Source: Paucimonas lemoignei | Lineage (GTDB): Bacteria; Pseudomonadota; Gammaproteobacteria; Pseudomonadales; Pseudomonadaceae | Assembly (NCBI GenBank): GCA_900475325.1 | Contig: LS483371.1 | Location: 2,542,001-2,606,000, forward strand | Length of the DNA: 64,000 nt | Direction of reading: 5' to 3' | Shown: piece by piece, positions 1 through 8,566 of the stretch | Numbering within the stretch: position 1 is the first letter of the stretch | Layout of the letters: every line of letters begins with the position of its first letter | Position numbers and translations under genes: made by a program | Notes under the pieces: model-generated | Databases searched by the model: none | Told to the model about the DNA's origin: nothing | The model's input: the letters and a program-made list of their open reading frames with translations, nothing else

Positions 1-365
1 GGCGGTTGCGCAAGTGCCTGTCGGGATGTTTTGAGTGTTTTTTTGAGGTAATGGTTGCGCCTGTTCGAACGCTGTGATCTTTATGTACAAGTGATAAAAA
101 TACTATATATATCAATTGGATAGTGTTGGTTTTGCTGGTAATTTGTCTCGGTCGTGGTTGAGGCGGTTTTAAACTGAAGCCCGCTAACTACAGGGTCTCC
201 AGCCCAACGGCGTCATGTCATCAAAGCGCTGTTGTCATACAAGTTGAATGAGTGCTCGACACATGACTTGTCTGACAAGTATCGGTTGCCCGGTGCTAGT
301 ATTCGTCACAGCGCTCGGCTACCCGGTGGCTGCGCACGATCATTGGCTGTTCAGGACCTCCTCTC
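1..365. other. intergenic region upstream of the GntR regulator
   Basis: No coding sequence that I can support lies here. The stretch around 80-120 is AT-rich (a run of alternating A and T near 100-115) and could hold a promoter. A perfect palindrome at 266-280 is listed separately. A gene lying left of the window edge could share this region. Confidence 0.5.
266..280. promoter_or_regulatory. palindromic operator candidate for the GntR regulator
   Basis: ACTTGTC-T-GACAAGT is a perfect 7-bp inverted repeat around one base. Its core TTGTCTGACAA fits the T-n-GT-nnn-AC-n-A pattern known for the FadR subfamily of GntR regulators. It lies 86 bp upstream of the start of the FadR-like gene at 366, so autoregulation, or control of a gene to the left, is the simple inference. 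Confidence 0.6.
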
Positions 366-1079
366 ATGCAAGAGCCCACCCGGCCGGCCCCCAAGCGGCG
401 GCAACACAACCTCGCCACTGACCTGGTCACCGACCTGAGTCAGCGAATCCTGCTGGGCAAGATAGCGGCGGGGCAGAAGCTGCCTTCGGAGAACGAAATC
501 GTTCGCCAGCATGGCGTCAGCCGCACGGTGGTGCGTGAGGCGATCTCTAAGTTACAGGCGTCGGGGCTGGTGGAAACCCATCACGGGGTCGGCACCTTTG
601 TGCTGGAGCGCGGCAATCAGACGGGCCTGCACTTGAAGGTCGAAACTGCGGCCAGCGTGCGGGACATCATCGAATTGCGCATGGGCCTGGAAACCCAGGC
701 GGTGGCACTGGCTGCCTTACGCCGCACCGATGAGCACCTGGCGGCGATGCGTCAGGCACTGGATGACTACCAGAACCTGCTGGCCAATGAAGACAGCTGC
801 GTTGAAGCCGACAAGCGTTTCCACATGCTGATTGCCGAAGCCACCGGCAATTCGTACTTCACCGAAATCATGCTGCACCTGGGCAGCGCGGTGATCCCCC
901 GCAGCCGGATCAACGCCACTGAGCGGGCCGGCACCAACCTCGCGCGGCATGGTTACCTGGCCAATCTGGAACACGAAGCCTTGCTCGCCGCCATCCGCCG
1001 CCAGGACCCCGACGCTGCCCGCGCCGCCATGTGGACACATTTAAGCAACAGCCGCGAGCGATTGGCTCCGGTGGATTGA
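366..1079 (+). CDS. FadR-subfamily GntR transcriptional regulator
   Basis: A 237-residue DNA-binding regulator. The N-terminal winged helix-turn-helix spans about residues 17-80, with the family hallmarks LPSENEIVRQHGVSRTVVREA and a GLVETHHGVGTFV wing. An all-helical FCD ligand-binding domain follows (about 95-230). Metal-binding FCD positions are plausible: an Asp/His pair around DKRFHMLIAEATGN and a later histidine in LEHEALLAAI. Regulators of this size and type usually repress sugar-acid or hydroxy-acid catabolism genes and respond to a pathway intermediate; the ligand cannot be read here. No metabolic gene lies immediately downstream on the same strand, so its target may be left of the window. 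The palindrome at 266-280 is a likely binding site. Confidence 0.88.
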   Translation: MQEPTRPAPKRRQHNLATDLVTDLSQRILLGKIAAGQKLPSENEIVRQHGVSRTVVREAISKLQASGLVETHHGVGTFVLERGNQTGLHLKVETAASVRDIIELRMGLETQAVALAALRRTDEHLAAMRQALDDYQNLLANEDSCVEADKRFHMLIAEATGNSYFTEIMLHLGSAVIPRSRINATERAGTNLARHGYLANLEHEALLAAIRRQDPDAARAAMWTHLSNSRERLAPVD

Positions 1080-1108
1080 GGTAATGCCATATTGGCGATA
1101 CGGGATAC

Positions 1109-1202
1109 TGTGGGAGCGAGCTTGCTCGCGAAGGGGCCGGGACATCAGCATGTATTTCTGAAGGCAGGAACATTGCCTTCGCGAGCAAGCTCGCTCCCAC
1201 AG
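1109..1202. repeat. REP pair (REPIN), GTGGGAGCGAGC type
   Basis: Two inverted copies of a REP sequence (about 1109-1134 and 1176-1202) each contain a small hairpin with the core GCGAGCTTGCTCGC; they face each other across about 40 bp. The type is common between genes in fluorescens-group pseudomonads and is spread by RAYT transposases acting in trans. The bases after it (1203-1223) also match the sequence after the REP pair at 53527-53620. Confidence 0.85.
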
Positions 1203-1266
1203 GTCCTGTGTTTGCCGCGCGACAGCACGGCGTCTGGACGACGGGGGGATCTCCTACAGGGATCGG

Positions 1267-2424
1267 TCATTCGACGGGCGCACCCAACACCTGCATCATC
1301 ACCGTCGACTGCCATTCAAAATACGGGTTGAACGTCAACCGCGCGTGGACTTTGCCGGCCTCGCGGTAACCCCAATCCGAATACCAGACCGATTCGCCCG
1401 CCAGGCAGCGTTGCATGTCCGGGGTTTCCTGGCCGTTCCAGCAGATGCGTTGCTGACCGTCCACGCCGTACAGCGGATTGTCCGGGGCGAACAGCAGACC
1501 CATGTGCGAAAACTGGCTGATGCGGTATTCCGGCAAGTAATCCTTGCGCACCAGCACACGCGAGGTTTTTGCTGCGTCGGCGGGGCTGTCGCCGTACCAG
1601 ATCAGGCGGCTGGCGGGGTGGGTGAAGCGCTGATTGAAGTTATCCAGCACATAACCGGTGTCCAATACTGAGTCGTGCTGGGTGATGGCAACGAACACCG
1701 GCTTTTCGTAGTTGCGCTGTCCCAGGCGTTTTTGCGCCAGCACGCTGCTGCGGTAGAACTGCGCGAACCCGTTGGTGGGCACGTTCAGGTAACGCAATGG
1801 GGTTTGCAGCGGCCGTAGCGGATCGTCCGGGCTGGCCAGCCATGGGCGCACCCAGGAAATCCATTGGGTGACCCAAGCGTAAGCGCTGTCCGAGCGAAAC
1901 GCTGGCGAAAACAGCACTAGCCCGGCGATGTCGTCGTGGTCATAGGCATAGTCCAGCACCAGATTCGCACCTGTGGAAAAACCACCCAGGTACACCTTGG
2001 GCACTTCCCGGCTCAAGGTCTGCGCCTGCTCGCGGACCACGTCCTGCCATTGCTTGAGCGTGACGTCGAGCATGTCCGATGGTTGTGTGCCATGCCCCGG
2101 CAACAGCACCGTGCGCACCAGAAAGCCCTGCGCAGCGAGCCTGGCGCCCACATCATGAAACGACCAGGGCGAATCCCCCAGGCCGTGCACCAGCAGAATC
2201 CCGCGTGTGGGCTGACCCTCCGGGCGCCACTCCTGCGGGCCATTCCACTGCACTTCCGTGGCATGATCGACCGTCTGGAAACTGCGCCGTTGTTCGAGGG
2301 TCTTCAGGGTCTGCTGACGATACTCGGCAAAGCCTGGCGATGGCTTGTCGGCACTGGCCAGCAAGGTGCAGGACTGGAGCATCAACAGAGCGGGGAACAG
2401 GTAAACGATTCGGGGTCTGGCCAA
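1267..2424 (-). CDS. alpha/beta hydrolase lipoprotein
   Basis: A 385-residue serine hydrolase with a short hydrophobic N-terminus ending in LMLQSC, a plausible lipobox, so probably a membrane-anchored lipoprotein facing the periplasm. The fold is indicated by an oxyanion segment GILLVHGLGDSPWSF (about 95-109), the nucleophile elbow GGFSTGAN (about 151-158) and a late histidine in QFSHMGLLF that would complete the triad. It resembles monoacylglycerol lipase or carboxylesterase families; the substrate is unknown. The start is a TTG with a weak AGAGA purine stretch upstream; no ATG in frame would leave a workable signal sequence. It stands alone, flanked by REP elements. Confidence 0.8.
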   Translation of the reverse strand: MARPRIVYLFPALLMLQSCTLLASADKPSPGFAEYRQQTLKTLEQRRSFQTVDHATEVQWNGPQEWRPEGQPTRGILLVHGLGDSPWSFHDVGARLAAQGFLVRTVLLPGHGTQPSDMLDVTLKQWQDVVREQAQTLSREVPKVYLGGFSTGANLVLDYAYDHDDIAGLVLFSPAFRSDSAYAWVTQWISWVRPWLASPDDPLRPLQTPLRYLNVPTNGFAQFYRSSVLAQKRLGQRNYEKPVFVAITQHDSVLDTGYVLDNFNQRFTHPASRLIWYGDSPADAAKTSRVLVRKDYLPEYRISQFSHMGLLFAPDNPLYGVDGQQRICWNGQETPDMQRCLAGESVWYSDWGYREAGKVHARLTFNPYFEWQSTVMMQVLGAPVE

Positions 2425-2664
2425 GAGCGATTCTCTTCAGAAGGGCATGCTTCGCGTTACGTGGGCTGGCTTCGTAAGCCTGGGAAGGCAAGCACTGTGC
2501 CATGGCAAGTGTTCTGACGGCCAGCGTCAAACAGCACGGCGGGTCACAGAGATACTCTTCGTCCGGCCAAGCTGAAGTTGTGAGGCTGGCTCGGTTCGCA
2601 TAACCTCTTGACCGCACAAGTAACCGCACAAATAGCCATCTGCATTGGCCGTTCAGGAGCCCCC

Positions 2665-3042
2665 ATGATCGATCATCTTGACCACTTGGTTCTTACCGCC
2701 ACAGACGCCGAAGCCACCCAGGATTTCTACGTCCGGGTATTGGGCATGCAACTTGAAACGTTCGGTTCCGGGCGTATGGCCTTCCGGTTTGGCGCGCAGA
2801 AGATCAACTTGCACATTCGTGGCGCGGAGTTCGAGCCCAAGGCGCATTTGCCGGTGCCGGGCGCGCTGGACTTGTGCTTCATTGCCTCGATTACGTTGGA
2901 GCAGGTTATTCAGCGCTTGCAAGCCTGCAGTTGGCCGATAGTCGAAGGGCCGGTTTTACGCACTGGCGCGACCGGCCCGATTCGATCGGTGTATGTGCGA
3001 GACCCGGATCTGAATCTGATCGAGATCTCGGAAAAGGTGTGA
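2665..3042 (+). CDS. VOC-family (glyoxalase/dioxygenase superfamily) protein
   Basis: A 125-residue single-domain protein opening with MIDHLDHLVLTATD, typical of vicinal oxygen chelate proteins. The paired beta-alpha-beta-beta-beta units are visible: FYVRVLGMQLETFG and later FIASITLEQVIQRLQ and RSVYVRDPDLNLIEISE. The conserved first His (HLVL) and last Glu (LIEIS) are the usual metal ligands. Members include glyoxalase I, fosfomycin-resistance enzymes and ring-cleaving dioxygenases; a DPDLNLIE end is common among uncharacterised 'biphenyl dioxygenase-like' proteins. The start at 2665 is chosen because homology begins there; an in-frame extension to 2608 has no family resemblance. AGGAG lies 6 bases upstream. 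Confidence 0.8.
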   Translation: MIDHLDHLVLTATDAEATQDFYVRVLGMQLETFGSGRMAFRFGAQKINLHIRGAEFEPKAHLPVPGALDLCFIASITLEQVIQRLQACSWPIVEGPVLRTGATGPIRSVYVRDPDLNLIEISEKV

Positions 3043-3063
3043 TCCTGCGCGGAGGGAGTTTTT

Positions 3064-3156
3064 GGTGGGAGCGAATTCATTCGCGAATGGGCCATTGAGG
3101 ACGAAAAATCTCTGCCGGATGTAACGGCCTCTTCGTTAATGAATTTGCTCCCACAG
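3064..3156. repeat. REP pair, GTGGGAGCGAATTCATTCGC type
   Basis: Inverted REP copies at about 3064-3090 and 3132-3156. The hairpin core GCGAATTCATTCGC is intact on the left and degenerate (AATGAATTTGCTCCC) on the right. The same subtype occurs at 34417-34511 and 49667-49761. Confidence 0.8.
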
Positions 3157-3169
3157 ACGTTGAGCCTTC

Positions 3170-4702
3170 CTACTTCGCCAGCCCTTCAATCAAACGCATC
3201 GCCTCATCCACCCGCAACGGTTGCTTCATGCGCTCGGCCAGCATCGCCATGGCGCGTTCGTACTGACAGGCAACCACGGCGGCAACCTGGTCAGCCTGGC
3301 AGATCAGCGCAAGGAATTCGAAGTGTTCAGGCTCGCCGATAAATTGGATCTCGTCCCATTGCTCGGCATGGCCCAGATAATCGATCCGTTTGCCGAAGTG
3401 GAAGGTCCAGAAGAACGGCACATCCTCGAAGCGTTGCGCGCCGCCGAGCATGTTACGTGCGGCAATCCGCGCCTGTTGTTGTGCCAGCCTCCAGTGCTCG
3501 ATACGCAGCGTTGATGCCCCGAACGGAAAGGTCGCAATGTCGCCCGCGGCCCATAAGCCTTGGCAAACCTGCATGCCTGCATCCACCCGCAGCGAGCCAT
3601 CTTTTTCGCGGTGGGCCTGGGGCACACAATCGGTGGCGGGGCGCACCCCGGTGCCCACCAGCACCAGGTCAGCAGGCAGACGCTCGCCATTGTTGAGCAC
3701 CACATGGGTGAGGTGCAGTTCACCTTCGAACTTCACGGCGTTGACATGAGTGCGAAACAGCACCCCGTTTTGCTCGTGAAGCCTGCGAATGGCCGTGCCA
3801 AGGCGCTGGCCGAATTGGGTCAGGAAAGGAATTTCATGGCGCGCCAGAACGGTGACCTGCAGCCCGCGTTCGCGCAACGCCGAGGCTGCTTCCAGGCCGA
3901 TGAAGCTGTCGCCGATGATCACCGCGTGCCCGCCCGGCTGCGCCGCATCGAGCAAGGCGCTGGCATCGTCACGAGAGCGTAATGTCAGGACTTGGCGCAG
4001 GTGGGCGCCGGGCAACTCCAGTGGTTTTGCAATGCCGCCGGTGGTGATCAGTGCAGCATCGTAAGTCAGTTGCCGACCGCCATCGAAGGTGACCTGTCTG
4101 TTCTCCAGATCCATGCCCGTCACTGCCGCCTGAACACGCTCGATGTGCTGATCGCGATAGAAGTCCTCGTCGCGCAACAGCGGGACTTCATCAGGCGACA
4201 TCTGCCCGGCGATCACGAATTTGCTCAAGGCGGTTCGGTCATAGCCAGGGTTCTGCTGCGGATCGATCAGGACCAGCCGCCCTGCAAAGCCCTGATCGCG
4301 CAGCGCAGACGCTGCAGCCGTGCCCGCAGCACCTGCACCGACAATCACGAAGCACCGCGAGTCGGCGCCAACCCTTTCATTGCCAACGGGCACTGGCTGA
4401 TCATCGACCAACACCTGGCCATCCACTATCTGCGCCGGGTAGCGTTGCAAGCTGTCCAGCGCGGGAGGTTCGCGAAGACTGCCGTCGACAATCGCAAACG
4501 CTGCCTTGTGCCACGGACAGATCAGTTGGCCGTTACAGATGGCGCCTTCAGCCAGCGGAGCCCCGGCATGAGGGCATTTGCCTTGATACGCGCGAACCTG
4601 ATCATCGAAACGTACCAGAGCGATTGTCTTGTCGCCGATCGTGACCTGCGTCGCGCGGTCAGTCGGCAAATCGGCAAAGCGGGCGACTGCGTGGAGAGGC
4701 AT
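3170..4702 (-). CDS. Rieske-domain FAD-dependent oxidoreductase (AIFM3-like)
   Basis: A 510-residue fusion of a Rieske [2Fe-2S] domain and a ferredoxin-reductase-type flavoprotein. The Rieske ligands are C43-P-H45 and C62-P-W-H65. The FAD domain begins around residue 120 with IVGAGAAGTAAASALRDQG; the NAD(P)H site is in GHAVIIGDSFIGLEAASALRERG, and the second FAD motif is near LWAAGDIA. The C-terminal reductase domain (about 400-510) carries FFWTFHFGKRIDYLG. Such proteins pass electrons from NAD(P)H through FAD, perhaps to the built-in Rieske centre; the partner is unknown. The start at MPLHAVARF (4702) is supported by AGGAG 7 bases upstream; an upstream in-frame ATG at 4735 lacks one. Confidence 0.85.
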   Translation of the reverse strand: MPLHAVARFADLPTDRATQVTIGDKTIALVRFDDQVRAYQGKCPHAGAPLAEGAICNGQLICPWHKAAFAIVDGSLREPPALDSLQRYPAQIVDGQVLVDDQPVPVGNERVGADSRCFVIVGAGAAGTAAASALRDQGFAGRLVLIDPQQNPGYDRTALSKFVIAGQMSPDEVPLLRDEDFYRDQHIERVQAAVTGMDLENRQVTFDGGRQLTYDAALITTGGIAKPLELPGAHLRQVLTLRSRDDASALLDAAQPGGHAVIIGDSFIGLEAASALRERGLQVTVLARHEIPFLTQFGQRLGTAIRRLHEQNGVLFRTHVNAVKFEGELHLTHVVLNNGERLPADLVLVGTGVRPATDCVPQAHREKDGSLRVDAGMQVCQGLWAAGDIATFPFGASTLRIEHWRLAQQQARIAARNMLGGAQRFEDVPFFWTFHFGKRIDYLGHAEQWDEIQFIGEPEHFEFLALICQADQVAAVVACQYERAMAMLAERMKQPLRVDEAMRLIEGLAK

Positions 4703-4737
4703 GGCAGGTCTCCTGAATATAGTTGCGCTATCCACCC

Positions 4738-4811
4738 GTAGGCGCTGCCGAAGGCTGCGAATCGCGGTGCCTCAGACAACCATGACTCGCAGCCTGCGGC
4801 AGCGCCTACAG
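4738..4811. repeat. REP pair, GTAGGAGCTGCCGCAGGCTGCG type
   Basis: Inverted arms GTAGGCGCTGCCGAAGGCTGCG and CGCAGCCTGCGGCAGCGCCTAC enclose about 30 bp. It sits in the spacer between two minus-strand genes, upstream of the oxidoreductase start, and may affect read-through between them. Confidence 0.8.
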
Positions 4812-4825
4812 CTCAAGATGATTTA

Positions 4826-5308
4826 TCACCGCACCAACCCCAACCGTTCATGCCAGTCGGCAATGGACTCCTCGGGATAGCCCTCGAACTCTTTGTCGCC
4901 TTTTCTCACACTCACCTCCACCCATGACGCCTTGGAGTACAGCAACAAGTGGGTGTGTTCCGGCGGGGTGGGCAGGGGTGTGTCGATGGCCGAGGCGAAC
5001 GGGTGGATCAGCTCCGGCCACTCCGGGCTGAACAGCCACAGGCCGCTACCGCACAACTTGCAGAAGTGCCGCTCGGCACTACTGGTACTGACGTGGTGGT
5101 CTTCGCGCATTTTCGCGTGGTAGATCGAGATGTGCTCGCGGCCTTTGACGTTGAGGCTCTTGGCATCGCCACCCAGATTGATGGCGTAACCGCCGCCGCC
5201 CTGAGTTTTGCGACAGATGGAGCAGTAGCAGCGTTGATAAGGGTAGGGGTGAGCGCTGTTGAGGCTGAACTCGACCTCGCCGCAGTGACATGAACCTTCC
5301 AGACGCAT
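4826..5308 (-). CDS. GFA-family zinc protein
   Basis: A 160-residue protein of the glutathione-dependent formaldehyde-activating enzyme (GFA/CENP-V) family. Zinc-binding cysteines appear in the expected order: SCHCGEVEF (6-14), CYCSICRKTQGG (27-38) and HFCKLCGSGLW (about 81-91). Members bind Zn and a few condense formaldehyde with glutathione; most are uncharacterised, so the enzymatic role is not certain. The start has AGGAG 7 bases upstream. It is on the same strand as the Rieske oxidoreductase gene, separated by a REP pair, so co-transcription is possible but unproven. Confidence 0.82.
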   Translation of the reverse strand: MRLEGSCHCGEVEFSLNSAHPYPYQRCYCSICRKTQGGGGYAINLGGDAKSLNVKGREHISIYHAKMREDHHVSTSSAERHFCKLCGSGLWLFSPEWPELIHPFASAIDTPLPTPPEHTHLLLYSKASWVEVSVRKGDKEFEGYPEESIADWHERLGLVR

Positions 5309-5469
5309 GGCAGATCTCCTTTTTGTTCCGCCGAGTGAGGGGGCGGGATTTCTCGCTATTCAAGGTCTAGACAAGCAGATTTCGCGTTTGCGTGACGACG
5401 TTCGTCGGACCCCGCTCAAGGGGGTTGTCTAAATATTTTGAAATAATTACTTCGTTGAACTTTTTGCAC

Positions 5470-5496
5470 TCAAGAAGGGCGCATTTCAGTCGATAG
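5470..5496 (+). promoter_or_regulatory. FliA (sigma-28)-like promoter of the chemoreceptor gene
   Basis: TCAAGAAG, 11 bases, then GTCGATAG resembles the flagellar sigma-28 pattern (TAAAG/TCAAG-nnn, 11 bases, GCCGATAA). It lies 64 bp before the chemoreceptor start at 5560. Chemoreceptor genes are common FliA targets, which supports the call. Confidence 0.55.
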
Positions 5497-5559
5497 CCCC
5501 TAGGGTTGTCCTACAACTTACTGCCCACCCCCTTCTGCCAAATAAAAAAGAGCTTGCGC

Positions 5560-7185
5560 ATGAACCTACGCAATTTGACCATCGCCCGCCGTGCCGGTCT
5601 TGGCTTCACGCTGATTTCCCTTCTGGTTGCCGTGCTGGGCTGGTTCGCCCTGGCGCAGATGTCGGCGATCCGCGAGAGTGAAGTGGCGGTCGAAACCAAC
5701 TGGATGCCGAGCATGCGAGTGGTCAACGACATCCGGGAAATCATGCTGCGCATCCGTACCATCTCGCTGCGTATGGCCCTTGACCCGGACCCGAAGAACA
5801 TTGCCACTTACCGCAGCCAGCTTGATGTTCGCAGCGCCGATCTGAACAAGAAACTCGATTATTTTTCGTCGTTCGTCGATACCCCGGAAGAAAAGGTCCT
5901 GGATGATCAGTTCCGCGTGACCCTGGGGCAGTATCAAAAGGCGCTGGATCAATCGTTTGTGATTGCCGCGCAGAATGATCGTGAAGCGTTGAACAAGTTG
6001 CTGCTGGTGGACATGAAAACCATCGTCGACGGTTCCGGCAAGCAGTTGTCGGACCTGGGCGATTTTTACGTGCAGCGCGTGGACGCCGAAGGCAAGGCCG
6101 CCGAGGCGCAGTACGAGAAGTCGCGCAACATCGTGTTCATCTTCGTGATCATTGCTGGCCTGGGCACTGTCGGCCTGGCCTTGCTGCTGACCCGCAGCAT
6201 CGTGCGCCCACTGGAAGGCGCGGTCACGGCAGCTGAACATGTGGCCAATGGGGATCTGACCCAGAAGATCAGCGTCGATGGCAGCGACGAAGTGACTCGC
6301 CTGTTGGTCGCGCTGGACAAGATGCAGGGCAACCTTCGATCCGCCATGCAGCACATTGGCAGCTCCGCGACCCAGTTGGCCTCTGCCGCCACCGAGCTGA
6401 ATTCGGTCACCGAAGACAGCTATCGCGGCCTGCACCAACAGAATGCCGAAATCGATCAAGCGGCGACCGCCATCAATGAAATGACCTCGGCGGTCGAGGA
6501 AGTGGCGCGCAATGCGGTGTCTACCTCCGATGCGTCCAACCACTCCAATCGCTCCGCCCAGGCCGGCCAGGCGCGGGTCGTTGAGACCGTGCAGTCGATC
6601 CAGACCCTGACCACCAATGTGCAGGCAACGTCGACACTGGTGCAGAATCTGGCTGACCAGTCCCAGGACATCGGCAAGGTGCTGGACGTGATCCGCTCGA
6701 TTGCCGAACAGACCAACCTGTTGGCACTCAACGCGGCCATTGAAGCGGCGCGGGCCGGGGAATCGGGCCGGGGCTTCGCCGTGGTGGCCGACGAGGTGCG
6801 GGCACTGGCTCATCGCACGCAGCAGTCCACCCTGGAAATCGACAAGATGGTCAGCGCCATGCGCAGCGGCTCCGCCGAGGCACTGGAGTCCATGCAGACC
6901 AGCAGCGCCAGGGCCAACGAAACCCTGACCCTGGCCCAGGGAGCCGGGGAATCACTGACCGACATCACCTCGTCCATCAATCAGATTTCCGAGCGTAACC
7001 TGGTGATCGCCAGCGCCGCCGAGGAACAGGCGCAGGTGGCGCGGGAAGTGGATCGCAATATCGTCAATATCCGCGACCTGTCGATGCAGTCGACCCAAGG
7101 CGCCAACCAGATCAGCGCATCGAGCAACGAGTTGTCGCGTCTGGCCGGTGATCTTAATCAGGTGGTGGCGCGCTTCAAGGTCTGA
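5560..7185 (+). CDS. methyl-accepting chemotaxis protein
   Basis: A 541-residue transmembrane chemoreceptor. TM1 (about 11-31) is followed by a periplasmic helical-bundle sensor (about 35-190, of the four-helix MCP type, with [11 protein letters not shown] early on), TM2 (about 195-215: [20 protein letters not shown]), a HAMP linker starting [10 protein letters not shown], and a long coiled-coil signalling domain. The signalling tip [20 protein letters not shown] and [15 protein letters not shown] is fully conserved and is where CheA/CheW dock. The ligand is unknown. The start at [11 protein letters not shown] is preferred over a TTG at 5506 because the TM1 pattern begins there. A FliA-like promoter lies upstream. 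It is an isolated gene, as most pseudomonad chemoreceptor genes are. Confidence 0.92.
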   Translation: MNLRNLTIARRAGLGFTLISLLVAVLGWFALAQMSAIRESEVAVETNWMPSMRVVNDIREIMLRIRTISLRMALDPDPKNIATYRSQLDVRSADLNKKLDYFSSFVDTPEEKVLDDQFRVTLGQYQKALDQSFVIAAQNDREALNKLLLVDMKTIVDGSGKQLSDLGDFYVQRVDAEGKAAEAQYEKSRNIVFIFVIIAGLGTVGLALLLTRSIVRPLEGAVTAAEHVANGDLTQKISVDGSDEVTRLLVALDKMQGNLRSAMQHIGSSATQLASAATELNSVTEDSYRGLHQQNAEIDQAATAINEMTSAVEEVARNAVSTSDASNHSNRSAQAGQARVVETVQSIQTLTTNVQATSTLVQNLADQSQDIGKVLDVIRSIAEQTNLLALNAAIEAARAGESGRGFAVVADEVRALAHRTQQSTLEIDKMVSAMRSGSAEALESMQTSSARANETLTLAQGAGESLTDITSSINQISERNLVIASAAEEQAQVAREVDRNIVNIRDLSMQSTQGANQISASSNELSRLAGDLNQVVARFKV

Positions 7186-7201
7186 TCCTGAAACGCTGTT
7201 A

Positions 7202-7235
7202 CCCGGCGCGCTTGCTGTAGGCGGGTGGCGCCGGG
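7202..7235. terminator. hairpin after the chemoreceptor gene
   Basis: CCCGGCGC and GCGCCGGG form an 8-bp GC-only stem around an 18-base loop, 16 bases after the stop codon. There is no T-run after it, so it is at best a weak or factor-assisted terminator. Confidence 0.4.
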
Positions 7236-7242
7236 CATGATT

Positions 7243-7266
7243 CGCCTCTGCTCAATTACAGAGGCG
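7243..7266 (+). promoter_or_regulatory. stem-loop overlapping the AGE isomerase ribosome-binding site
   Basis: CGCCTCTG and CAGAGGCG form a perfect 8-bp stem with an 8-base loop. The right arm contains AGAGG, one of the candidate ribosome-binding purine stretches ahead of the start at 7277. In mRNA it could limit translation of the next gene. Confidence 0.4.
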
Positions 7267-7276
7267 AGACAGCTTC

Positions 7277-8521
7277 ATGGACAATAAGAACAATCTCTTC
7301 AGCAGTTGGCTGCGTGCTGCCGGTCACCAACAGTGGCTGGCCAGCGAGGGCAACCGACTGGTCGATTTCGCCAAGGCCTCCCGGCTGCCCCAGGGGTTCG
7401 GCAACCTCGATGAGCGCGGCGTGCTGCCCGACAACGCTCGCGCCGAAACCATGAACACCGCCCGCATGACCCACAGCTTTGCCATGGCACACGTGCGCGG
7501 CATCCCCGGCTGTGCGGCGCTGGTGGACCACGGCATCGCTGCACTGGCCGGGCCTTTGCGTGATGCCGAGCATGGCGGCTGGTTCAGCGCACCGCTGGCG
7601 GAGGGCGACAAGGCCGACAAACAAGCCTATCTGCATGCCTTCGTGGCACTGGCGGCCAGTTCGGCTGTGGTTGCGCAGCGGCCGGGGGCACAGGAGTTAC
7701 TGTCCGATGCCATTCAGGTCATCCAGACCCGCTTCTGGGGCGAGGAAGAAGGTGCGATGCGCGAATCGTTCGCCCGGGACTGGAGCCAGGTAGAAAGCTA
7801 TCGCGGCGCCAACAGCAACATGCACAGCGTGGAAGCCTTTCTGGCGCTGGCTGATGTCACGGGGGATGCGCAATGGCTGGACCGGGCCCTGCGCATCGTC
7901 GAGCGGGTGATCCATGGTCACGCCGCTGCCAATGATCATCAGGTGATCGAACATTTCAGCCAGAGCTGGGAGCCGTTGCCGGAGTACAACCACGACAATC
8001 GCGCCGATGGCTTCCGCCCTTACGGCACCACCCCCGGGCACGCGTTTGAATGGGCCAGGTTGCTGTTGCACCTGGAAGCCTCACGTCAGCGCGCCAGGCT
8101 GGTAACGCCGACCTGGTTGCTGGTCGACGCTCGCAAGCTATTCGCCAATGCCTGCCGCGACGCGTGGAATGTCGATGGCCTGCCGGGCATTGTCTACACC
8201 CTGGATTGGCAGATACAGCCGGTGGTGCGCCATCGCCTGCATTGGGTGCATTGCGAAGCGTCGGCGGCAGCGGCGGCGTTGTTGCAACGCACGGATGAAC
8301 AGCAATACGAGCACTGGTATCGCTGCTTCTGGGAGTTCAACGAAACCCATTTCATCGACCGTAAACTGGGCAGCTGGCATCACGAATTGAACCCGCACAA
8401 TCAACCCAGCGCGGATATCTGGGCCGGCAAGCCGGACCTCTATCATGCCTATCAAGCGACGCTGCTGCCCGTATTGCCTCTGGCACCAAGCCTGGCCAGC
8501 GCACTGGCGGCGATGGGCTGA
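7277..8521 (+). CDS. AGE-family sugar epimerase/isomerase (mannose isomerase-like)
   Basis: A 414-residue (alpha/alpha)6-barrel enzyme of the N-acylglucosamine 2-epimerase family, full length for the aldose-ketose isomerase branch. Family landmarks are NTARMTHSFAMAH (about 55-67), the NSNMHSVEAFLAL segment (about 178-190) whose histidine is one of the catalytic pair, YGTTPGHAFEWARLL (about 250-264) and a late WHHELNP. Relatives interconvert D-mannose and D-fructose or isomerise sulfoquinovose; mannose isomerase is the best guess from the length and motifs. It is followed 45 bp later by an LbH-fold gene on the same strand, which may be co-transcribed. A stem-loop covers the upstream leader. 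Confidence 0.82.
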   Translation: MDNKNNLFSSWLRAAGHQQWLASEGNRLVDFAKASRLPQGFGNLDERGVLPDNARAETMNTARMTHSFAMAHVRGIPGCAALVDHGIAALAGPLRDAEHGGWFSAPLAEGDKADKQAYLHAFVALAASSAVVAQRPGAQELLSDAIQVIQTRFWGEEEGAMRESFARDWSQVESYRGANSNMHSVEAFLALADVTGDAQWLDRALRIVERVIHGHAAANDHQVIEHFSQSWEPLPEYNHDNRADGFRPYGTTPGHAFEWARLLLHLEASRQRARLVTPTWLLVDARKLFANACRDAWNVDGLPGIVYTLDWQIQPVVRHRLHWVHCEASAAAAALLQRTDEQQYEHWYRCFWEFNETHFIDRKLGSWHHELNPHNQPSADIWAGKPDLYHAYQATLLPVLPLAPSLASALAAMG

Positions 8522-8566
8522 ATGGTTTTAACTGGACGGCTTCGGTTAACGATAAGGTGGTAAGTT

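Noticed and set aside
5566..6813. 415-codon minus-strand reading frame
   Set aside because: Lies wholly opposite the chemoreceptor gene; composition (His, Gln, Gly-rich) is that of a GC-rich antisense shadow and no motif is seen.
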